DNA of 64,000 nt from Cornus controversa. Taxonomy: Eukaryota > Streptophyta > Magnoliopsida > Cornales > Cornaceae. Location: assembly GCA_026545225.1 (NCBI GenBank), contig CM048845.1, forward strand, positions 58,222,033 to 58,286,032, written 5' to 3'. This document shows positions 57,303-64,000 of the stretch, piece after piece (within the stretch, counting starts at the first letter, position 1; each line of letters opens with the position of its first letter). The translations under genes were made by a program, and so were the position numbers. The notes beneath the pieces were generated by a model, which was given only the letters and a program-made list of their open reading frames with translations, was not told where the DNA came from and made no database searches.

Positions 57303-59804
57303 GGGGTAAAGTGCATAAAATTCCCCTCTAGTTTCAAAAACGTGCAAAAAATTCCCTTCATGTTCACTTTGCACTTTTGTAGTTTCAAAAATGTGCAAAT
57401 TAACCCTTCTGTGCTAAAAACACATTGTAAGTTCCAATTTTACCCTTCTATATAATTTCTTAATATTTTCAACAATAACAATTTTATTCTTCTATATACT
57501 TTTTTTAAAATATTAATTTAATTATAAATAAAATACTCTTGTTTTATTATCATTTTGTGGCCTAGCAAAAAAAAATCTTCATTGTTAAAAAAAAAACATT
57601 TGACATTACTTAATTTCTTAATATTTTCAACAATAGAAATTTTATTCTTTTTATATATATATTTAAAAATATTAATTTAATTATATATAAAATATTATTG
57701 TTTTATTATTGGCCAAGCAAAAAAAAAAAATTTAACAATTTAAAAAAAACTTCATTGTTTTTAAATTATTTTTTTTGGCATTGTTTAAAATAAACTTGTT
57801 TTTAAACAATGCTAGAAAAAAATAATTTAAAAACAATGAAGTTTTTTTTTTTAAATTTTTGCATGGCCACGAAATCATAATAAAACAATAATATTTTATA
57901 TATAATTAAATTAATATTTTTAAATATATATATAAAAAGAATAAAATTTCTATTGTTAAAAATATTAATAAATTAAGTAACGTCAAATGTTTTTTTTTAA
58001 CAATAAAGATTTTTTTTTATTTCGTCAAAAAAAAAACAGTGAAGATTTTTTTTTTACTTGGCCACGAAATAATAATTAAACAAGAATATTTTATTTATAA
58101 TTAAATTAATATTTTTAAAAAAGTATATAAAAGAATAAAATTGTTATTGTTGAAAATATTAAGAAATTATGTAGAAGGGTAAAATTGGAACTTAAAATGT
58201 GTTTTTAGTCTAAAATGGTTAATTTGCATATTTTTTTAAATTATAAAGGTGTAAAGTGAATATGAAAAATTTTTTTTTTTACACATTTTTAAAATTATAG
58301 GAGAGTTTTATGCACTTTGACCAGTAAAATAGTGTAATAGTGTCGGTAGAGTGAGCTGATTCACTCCGGAAAGATTGCCTTTTTAAGAATCCCAACCAAG
58401 CCTCTAGATGTCTCGTGTAAGCAGTGCATGTCATGAGACTCATGACAACTAAACGCGTGTACCATCATTTGTCAAACTAAGAGTAAGACAGAAAGAACTA
58501 ATACATACATACATATATATATATATATAGATATATATATAGACACACACACACACACAGAGACTACAGAGAGAGAGAGAGCTTACATGTATGACGTCCA
58601 CCTTAACACCATCAATCCCAGCCTTTTGAAGATGTGAATGCAAGCCCTCATACAACTGATGGACCATCTCCGGTGGGACCAACCCAACCCCATTTTCCAC
58701 AATCTTATCAACGGCTAGATCTTCCATTGTCATCTTCAAACCCTCAGACAGCATGGGTTTCACTACCCTACACTCGGGCATATTCGAAACATTTGGTCTC
58801 ACACCACCCCAATACCCACAAAGTGCATGCCACACATACACATACTCTATGCTCTCAAACTCCTCTTTAAGGTCTCTAACAAAGGCACCCAACCCCTTCT
58901 CATAGGGTTCTGATCTCCTACTGCTCTCATACTCACTGAACCTACAATTCTCTTCAAATTTAATCAGCCTACATGGCATCTGCTCACCCGCAGCCGTCCG
59001 ATTCATACCTTCTTGATCATGATCATGATCATCATCATCATGTGATATGGACTGCCACCCATCATCAATTAGGACCAACCCTGGAGGGCACCCACCCTCC
59101 ACTAGGCCCTTCACACCTTCCCAAACACCCTGAGGGTGTACCTTAAGATAGAATGCATCCCAGGTGCACCATCCAAACTTGTCCACTATATTTGGCGGGC
59201 ACTTCTCTTCAAGTAACCTAAATGTTTCTAAATGTGCCCTAACCACTTTCATGGCGTCCTTCACCAGTTGATATGGGTCATCACCCACGTGCATGTACAT
59301 GCAGCATCTGAAGCTGGAGCTGCTGACGTGTGTGGACCCACTCTCCACGCAGATGTCCACGTCATCGTCGTCCTTGCCAGGCTGGAGGGAAGCCCTGAAC
59401 GGTCCCTCCAGGAGTGGAAGCAGCAAAACGTAGGGAACGACGTCGTCGGATGACTTGTCGAGGATCATCATTTGGGTCTCGTGTTCCAGGTCTTTCCCGC
59501 TATTGCCAATCCAGTGGGTGGTCCACCACACCTTGAATCTGAATATGCTCATGAACCTTGTGTTCTTCAGCTTGCCGATGGGGACCACGTGGCGGCTTCT
59601 CGGCTCGTCGGCGTCGAAGCCGACGAAGCAACCGACTGTGTTTTTGGTCAAGTCCTTGGAGGATATAATGTTGGGAGGGACTTGGGTGAGAATTGGATGG
59701 CCATTAGCCAAAAAAGTTGATCCTTCCAGGGTGATTGATGGTGATAGTTGACTATCAACCACCCCCATTGCCTCCAAGGCACCTTTGCTCAGGCTTGGAG
59801 CCAT
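52415..59804 (-). CDS. RFS5: Galactinol-sucrose galactosyltransferase (raffinose synthase), four exons
   Basis: Exons: 59804-58587, 55545-55368, 54262-53895 and 52978-52415. All introns are GT-AG, phases match, and the total is 2328 bp, 775 residues, near the roughly 780 of Arabidopsis RFS5 (SIP1), which it resembles throughout. The enzyme (GH36 family) moves galactose from galactinol to sucrose in the cytosol, making raffinose for seeds and stress tolerance. Seen: GWCTWDAFY (211-219), DDGWQS (247-252), KVDVIH (401-406) with the nucleophile Asp403, QPDWDMF (504-510), FNCQGGGWC in exon 4, and the C-terminal GLSVIEYLF. No signal peptide. The start is the first ATG, matching the family N-terminus. 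Odd: an Asp/His run at 255-263. No stop or frameshift, so probably functional. Confidence 0.95.
53076..53567. mobile_element. hAT-type MITE in intron 3 of the raffinose synthase gene
   Basis: Right end reads CAGGGCCGGCCCTG inwards; the left end is a decayed form (CAAGTCGGCCCTGGG). Flanks are TTTCATCA at 53068-53075 and 53568-53575, an 8-bp duplication. The element carries the phrase TTGGACGATAAGCACATAAAACACATTAGTGTTGAAAAC on the minus strand, as in known GGGCCGGCCC-ended plant elements. No ORF. It sits clear of both splice sites. Confidence 0.75.
54321..54892. mobile_element. hAT-like non-autonomous element in intron 2
   Basis: Right end, reversed, reads TTAGGGGTGCAACTTGGGTTGG; the left end is a decayed TAACGTTGCAAC. 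Flanks share GTACT (CACGTACT left, CCAGTACT right; 6 of 8 match). Internally it repeats AACCCGA/TCGGGTT words on both sides. Removing it restores a sequence like the second copy of the intron 2 repeat (TGAAAAAGT..CACT..TATCAATTCAG). Boundaries are uncertain by a few bases. Confidence 0.55.
54897..55262. repeat. Diverged tandem duplication in intron 2
   Basis: TATCAATTCAGACCAAGCTCACAA (54901) and TATCAATTCAGAGCAATGTCACAA (55098) open two copies of about 160-190 bp. Both contain TTTCCACTT.GTTGC and AATTTCATTTATTT.CA..AATTTTCTTA.CAACCAA.CAGCAC. The first copy is interrupted on its left by the element at 54321-54892. Confidence 0.75.
55546..57302. other. Intron 1 of the raffinose synthase gene, part before the foldback element
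   Basis: No gene. 57261-57299 is a (TA)n tract of about 39 bp directly beside the foldback element, and 57121-57145 is an (AC)/(TG) inverted microsatellite. 55800-55811 and 56073-56086 are A runs. The open frames 55639-55842 and 56482-56689 have no domain and overlap on opposite strands. Confidence 0.6.
57303..58324. mobile_element. 1-kb foldback (long inverted repeat) element in intron 1
   Basis: The two halves are near reverse complements over almost the whole length. Left end GGGTAAAGTGCATAAAATTCCCC, right end reversed GGTCAAAGTGCATAAAACTC; the centre is at about 57800 (CATTGTTTAAAA...TTTTTAAACAATG). Stem about 490 bp, AT-rich, no ORF. Flanks TATAATAG and TAAAATAG (58325-58332) could be an 8-bp duplication with one mismatch. 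Superfamily is not settled: long terminal inverted repeats suggest a Mutator-like or foldback type, but an 8-bp site suggests hAT. Confidence 0.85.
58502..58584. repeat. Compound microsatellite next to the exon 1 splice donor
   Basis: Plus strand: (ATAC)/(AT)n, then (AC)n, then (AG)n, ending 2-3 bases from GTAAGC of the donor (58581-58586 on the minus strand). On the transcript, a (CU)n, (GU)n, (AU)n series follows the donor directly. Confidence 0.9.
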
Positions 59805-59919
59805 GGAAAGAAAATGGGTTTTTTTTTTTTTTTGTGAGACAAAACTTCTAGAGAGAGAAAGAGCTAGAGAGAGAGATTGTGAAGCTAGGTATGATTAAGG
59901 CAAGGAAGAAAGAGTGGGA

Positions 59920-59928
59920 TATATATAG
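59920..59928 (-). promoter_or_regulatory. TATA box of the raffinose synthase gene
   Basis: CTATATATA on the minus strand, about 116 bp upstream of the ATG at 59804. The leader between them is rich in TCTC/CTCT (59850-59880) and a T run on the other strand, as is common in plant 5' leaders. Confidence 0.65.
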
Positions 59929-60777
59929 AAAATTTAGACTATGAGAGTGTGATGATGTCTAAATATAGAAAATTTAGAGTATGTGTCTATGTGATGATGT
60001 ATTAGCTTTAGCAAATTTGGTTATGTATGGGAACAAGCTACAAGTTTCGAGTGTGTGGGTGTGAGTGTTTTTTCACGTACCATTCTAGAATTTCTAGTAG
60101 TTACTTTGTGAAGGGTATAATAGTCATTTTATTGTTTTCCATAATAGTTTGGACCCACAACGTATCTAGAAAATTCCTTGTGAAGGGGCTCGGCTTGTGT
60201 GCGATGGGCTCACACTACTTTTGCAATACCTCCTTTTTCCTACACTACAATGCCCATTTAATTGGTGGTATGTATTTGGGAATATATATGTATTTTAACT
60301 GTCACCGCATTGTTAATGAGTCACGAGTAGTGATAACATTGTATGACGTGTTAATTAAAACACTCATACATAAGTAAACATGTTCATCAATTCGAACCTC
60401 ATTTTTTAGTTGATATTACGGATTAGTCTCATTTCATCTTAACAAGAACTACAAAATAAATCTCAGATAAATCGGTCTGCCTCCTCTTCAGACGTGTCTT
60501 TGACAACTTGGCAATTGTTCGGTCCACCTCCTCTCCAAAAGTGTCTTCGACAACTTGGTGATTGTTCGGTCTTCGCTTTTAGAGGCAGGAGTACTCGATC
60601 GCCATAATGGTTCAGTAGCTATTACCATCTATGATACAAGTCAGATTCTAGATGTAAAAATATAAAAAGGTAGACCTCCTTTCCATATATGAAAAAAAAA
60701 AAAAAAGATTAATGTAAATACAACATACAACAAGACATATTTTATTATGCAATACATCTAATTTTTATGAATCATAT

Positions 60778-60785
60778 CACGTGTC
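60778..60785. promoter_or_regulatory. ABRE-type motif CACGTGTC, unit 1
   Basis: CACGTGTC contains the ACGTG core of ABA-responsive elements and lies about 975 bp upstream of the start codon. Raffinose synthases are often ABA- and drought-induced, so a role is plausible but not shown. Confidence 0.35.
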
Positions 60786-61786
60786 AATATCTAATTAGTA
60801 CGTCATATCATATCTTCACTATTCCTCTCATTAAAGTTAGCTAAGAGGTGATGAAAAATATATATATATAGGCATGGAATAAATATGCTTTAAGTTGGGC
60901 CAAACCGCCCAAGTAACTTCATGAGACTGAGGTTATTTTGAGAAGGCATGCAATTTAAAGATCCTTTATTTTATTCTATTTTATTTTTTCTTTTTTTTTT
61001 CCCGCTAAATGACCCTTCAATGCTTTTCTAGATGTTTAGAGTATGTGAATGTGATGATGTATAAGCTTTAGCATATGTATGGAAACAAGCTACAAGTTTC
61101 GAGTGTGTGGGTGTGAGTGTTTTTTCACGTACCATTCTAGACTTTCTAGCAGTTACTTTGTGCAAGGGTATAATAGTCATTTTATTGTTTTCCAAAATAG
61201 TTTGGACCCACATCGTATTCAGCAAATTCCTTGTGAAGGGCTTGGTTTGTGTGCGATGGGCTCACACTACTTCTGCAATACTGCCTTTTTCCGACCCTAC
61301 AATGCCCATTTAATTGGTTGCATGTATTTGGAAATATGTATTTTAATTGTCACAACATTGTTAACGAGTCACGAATAGTGATAACATGGTATCACGTACT
61401 AATTAAAACATTCATACATAAGTAAACTTATTCATTAACTCGAATCTCATTTTTTAGTTGATGTTACGGATTAGTCTCATTTGATCTTAACAAGAACTAC
61501 AAAATCAATCTCAGATAAATCGGTTGTCTCCTCTTCAGACATGTCCTAGACTACTTGGCGATTGTTCGATCCCCACTTTTGAAGGCGGGAGTGTCCGGTC
61601 GCCATAATGGTTCAATTGCTATTAGCATCTACGATTCAAATCAGATTCTAGATGTAAAAATATAAACAGCTAGACCTCCTTTCGATGAGGAAAAAAAAAA
61701 AAAAAGAAAGAAATGAGATTATCGTAAATTCAACATACAACAAGACATATTTCATTGTGCAATACATTTATTTTTATGGGTCGGAT

Positions 61787-61794
61787 CACGTGTC
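61787..61794. promoter_or_regulatory. ABRE-type motif CACGTGTC, unit 2
   Basis: Second copy of the same motif in the same context (GATCACGTGTCAATATCTAATTAGTAC), about 1985 bp upstream of the start codon. It was created by the tandem duplication and is unchanged although surrounding bases differ. Confidence 0.35.
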
Positions 61795-62094
61795 AATATC
61801 TAATTAGTACCTGATTCCATATCTTCACTATTCCTCTCATTAAAGTTAGCTAAGAGGTGTCGAATATATATAGGCATGGTATAAATATGCTTTAAGTAGG
61901 GCCAAAGCGACAAAGTAACTTGATGAGACTGAGGTTATTTTAGGAAGGTATGCAATTTAAAGATCCTTTATTTTTATTTTTATTTTTTTTCTTTTTTCTT
62001 TTTTCTTTTTCCCGCTAAGTAACCCTTCATTGCTTTTCTAGATGCTTCGTGAACTTTATTCCATTTGGGTTTTTAGGGTTTATGTTTGTGAATG

Positions 62095-62640
62095 AAGGAT
62101 TTTTAGAAGACCAAGAGAACAAAATCTGTTGAAAAGAGATGTGTTTATGAATCAAAGCTTTCACTTTCACTGCTTTTAAATTACTACATTTTCTGTTTTG
62201 ACAAGTAGTGGTGAGAAAAATTAATCTAATTTGTTTATTTCCAAATATATATATATATAGTAGTGGGAAGAAAAAAGAAAAGAATAATATTAATTAGTTA
62301 GGTGAATAAAATAAAAAAATGGTTATTAAAGAAAAAACACATTTTTTTTTTTTTTACATTGACAAAAAAACACATTTATTTTTTTCACCCATGAAAACTT
62401 AAATTCTCAATCTTCTAAGTTAATCTTGCATGGAATAAATATGCTTTTAAGTAGGGCCAAAAGAGAAGGGTTTTTAGAAGACAACAAAAATGTGTTGAAA
62501 AGAGAAGAAACAAAAGAGGTGTGTTTATGAATCAATCTTCACTTTCACTTGTTATTACATTGAGTTTTGACGAGTAGTGGGAAGAAAAGAGAGAATAATA
62601 TTAGCTAGTTAGGTGACTAAAATAAAGAAATAAAAAAGGT
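62095..62640. repeat. Second, smaller direct duplication
   Basis: 62095-62325 and 62466-62640 share GGATTTTTAGAAGAC / GGGTTTTTAGAAGAC, TGTTGAAAAGAGA, GTGTTTATGAATCAA, CTTTCACTTTCACT, TTTTGAC.AGTAGTGG and TAATATTA.TAGTTAGGTGA. The phrase CATGG.ATAAATATGCTTTAAGT.GGGCCAAA occurs three times in the region (60873, 61873 and 62429), so duplication happened more than once. Confidence 0.85.
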
Positions 62641-63410
62641 TGAGTGTTAAGTACGGATCCTTCTTTAGGGTTGTCATGGCCGTATCGAATATGTATTCGA
62701 TACGAATACACATTGGATATGCTCAGACACATAATAGATATGCGCTGGAGATACAGCTGAGAGTCTGATATGGTTGGGATAAGGCTAGGATACAGTATAA
62801 TATTTCTGAGATATGGCAAGATATGTCTAGGATACGACTGGACAAAATTATAAGTATTTAAATAAGAAAAAAAATGAGGGTCTAATTGTAATAATAAAAA
62901 AGTTCATTATTTAAATAAAAAAACAAAAAGGACTTATAATTCTAAATTGCCAATGAAAAATATATAAAGAAAAAAAAAAAGAGAGGATGAATAAAATTTG
63001 AATTTTGTGTCTCATGTAATTGACTCTTTTATTACATTCACATTCATAATCATATAGAAAACTGAAGAAAAATATTTTTTACATATAAAAAAAATAATAT
63101 ATTATTATTATTTTGTCGTGTCCATATCCTATTTTTGTTAGATTTACTGTATCTGTATCGTGTTGTACACGTATCACGTGTTTGTATCTGTGCTTCTTAG
63201 GTGTTAATCTTTTATCCTATTGAGAAAATATGATAAAAAAAATTTGAAATAAACAAATCTTAAAGAAGTTAAACATTTTTTTCAAAAAATTGGAAAGAAT
63301 ACTTTGAAAGGTAAGGAAAAAAATTAGACTATAATCCATTATACAACAACAATCAAGCCTTTTTTTCAATTACTTGAGATCTGCTACATGAATCATATGT
63401 TTTCATTCCG
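62641..63410. other. Unclassified repeat-like sequence
   Basis: No gene. 62670-62835 is dense in GATACG/GGATAT/GATATG words (CGAATATGTATTCGATACGAATAC is partly palindromic), echoed at 63120-63190 on the other strand (CATATCC, GTATC, CACGTATCACGTG). This suggests the two ends of a small DNA element, but I cannot define its limits. Confidence 0.35.
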
Positions 63411-63499
63411 CTCTATTTAAGGTCATAGCCTCAGTCAATCCACATAATATTATATCTTTCTTTACTAATTCTACTTACATTAACTTTGGTCTTCCTTCT

Positions 63500-63745
63500 T
63501 TTATAGTATTATCCTTAATATGGACTATGTCAATTTCCTCACGGATGCACTTAAAAGGTCTTTTTGCACATGTCCAAACTATTTTAACCAATTTTCTTTT
63601 CTTTTTTTAATTTGTGCTACTCCAACCATTTCCCGAATGCGATCATTTCTAGTCTTGTCACACACATCTCAACATTCACATTTATGTCATTCTTACTTTA
63701 TGCATATATTGTTTCTTACTTGCCCAACATTTTCTGTTATAACTA
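63500..63745 (-). pseudogene. LINE (non-LTR retrotransposon) ORF2 C-terminal remnant
   Basis: The minus strand reads CDKTRNDRIREMVGVAQIKKRKENWLK, a stop, then FGHVQKDLLSASVRKLT. This matches the family-wide tail of plant LINE reverse transcriptases (a 'KTRxDxIRxxxIREKVGVAPI...RWFGHV' pattern). Several stops; only about 80 residues remain. It would be the 3' end of an element that copies itself by target-primed reverse transcription. Confidence 0.75.
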
Positions 63746-63779
63746 TAATCCATTATTTACACCGAAAATTTATGTGTTG

Positions 63780-64000
63780 TGAAAAATAAGTTCGGAATGC
63801 TTAATCTTTAACTCAGTTATCTTTTTCCTTCAAATATTTTTTACTCATAGAGAATACTCCAGATCTAGAAAACAAGGATACGAACGATGAATACAAGTAC
63901 GATACGATATCGACACACCGATATGTCAATTCTAAAAAAAAAGTAAAATTTGGGTACAACATAAATACTTCTAGCAATATTCGACACGTGTCCGAGCCAT
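63780..64000. other. Repeat-like sequence at the window end
   Basis: No gene. CGATACGATATCGACACACCGATATG (63900-63925) again shows the GATACG/CGATATC words seen at 62670-62835, in both orientations, possibly the far side of the same element, with the LINE scrap inside. Confidence 0.3.

Larger units (their letters stand above)
59971..62043. repeat. Tandem duplication of about 1 kb upstream of the raffinose synthase gene
   Basis: Unit 1 is about 59971-61032 and unit 2 about 61033-62043. Both start AATTTAGAGTATGTG/GTTTAGAGTATGTG and end GCTTTTCTAGATG. Long blocks are nearly identical, for example AAGCTACAAGTTTCGAGTGTGTGGGTGTGAG (60035, 61087) and TTAGCTAAGAGGTG (60836, 61846). They differ by scattered substitutions and small indels. 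The open frames at 60027-60377 and 61079-61378 are the same stretch read in the two copies and have no domain. Confidence 0.95.

Noticed and set aside
58634-59751. Plus-strand frames opposite raffinose synthase exon 1
   Set aside because: Shadow frames of a GC-richer coding exon; the minus-strand frame has full family similarity.
60027-61378. Frames of 116 and 99 residues with the same start, looking like a duplicated small gene
   Set aside because: They arise from the tandem upstream duplication; the frames diverge and stop differently, and there is no domain or promoter.
1-64000. tRNA, rRNA, snRNA genes and CRISPR arrays
   Set aside because: No cloverleaf with matching A and B boxes, no rRNA segments and no regular spacer arrays were seen; tRNA-like words present are retrotransposon primer sites.

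Overview
This is a stretch of AT-rich nuclear DNA from a flowering plant. The evidence is one intron-bearing plant gene for raffinose synthase, LTR retrotransposons of plant-only lineages (Tat, Athila, Del/Tekay-like, Ty1/copia), a TRIM pair, plant hAT transposons and MITEs, and a decayed plant LINE. No bacterial, organellar or rRNA sequence is visible. I cannot name the species. The only gene that looks intact is the raffinose synthase gene on the minus strand (52415-59804, four exons, 775 residues).

Layout. 1-7844: a decayed Tat-lineage Ty3/gypsy element on the plus strand (RT, RNase H, second RNase H, integrase). Between its pol and its probable 3' LTR lies an antisense plant-mobile-domain gene with four short introns. 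7845-26181: two defective Athila-type elements on the minus strand that share their middle LTR (LTR-internal-LTR-internal-LTR). Both have lost RT; one has also lost integrase and its primer-binding site. 26182-29411: gag scrap, leader and a 2.6 kb LTR of a Del/Tekay-like element, minus strand. 29412-34346: a diverged Athila-like LTR fragment on the plus strand, then unclassified LTR-like debris. 34352-41091: a Ty1/copia element, minus strand, with two 476-bp LTRs, a perfect 5-bp target duplication, PBS and PPT, but dead coding regions. Inside it sits a 993-bp head-to-head inverted pair of TRIM elements bounded by its own 5-bp duplication. 41340-41758: a two-copy tandem repeat. 41891-47975: a 6.1 kb hAT transposon with matching ends, an 8-bp target duplication (one mismatch) and a broken transposase, next to a second large Del/Tekay-like LTR (to about 50030). 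50398-50844: a MITE.

52415-59804 is the raffinose synthase gene, whose three introns each carry a mobile or repeated insertion: a 1 kb foldback element in intron 1, a hAT-like element plus a tandem duplication in intron 2, and a hAT-type MITE in intron 3. Its upstream region is built of a tandem duplication with units of about 1.06 and 1.01 kb (59971-62043), which doubles an ABRE-type CACGTGTC site, followed by a smaller duplication. The last kilobase holds repeat debris and the 3' end of a LINE ORF2.

The transposable elements form a nested stack: TRIM pair inside copia, copia inside older LTR-like sequence, hAT beside or inside a large LTR, Athila pair abutting Tat and Tekay-like remains. 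The raffinose synthase product would join galactinol and sucrose to make raffinose, a seed and stress sugar of the cytosol. No other window gene belongs to that pathway. Exon boundaries, element boundaries and repeat comparisons were made by eye from the sequence.
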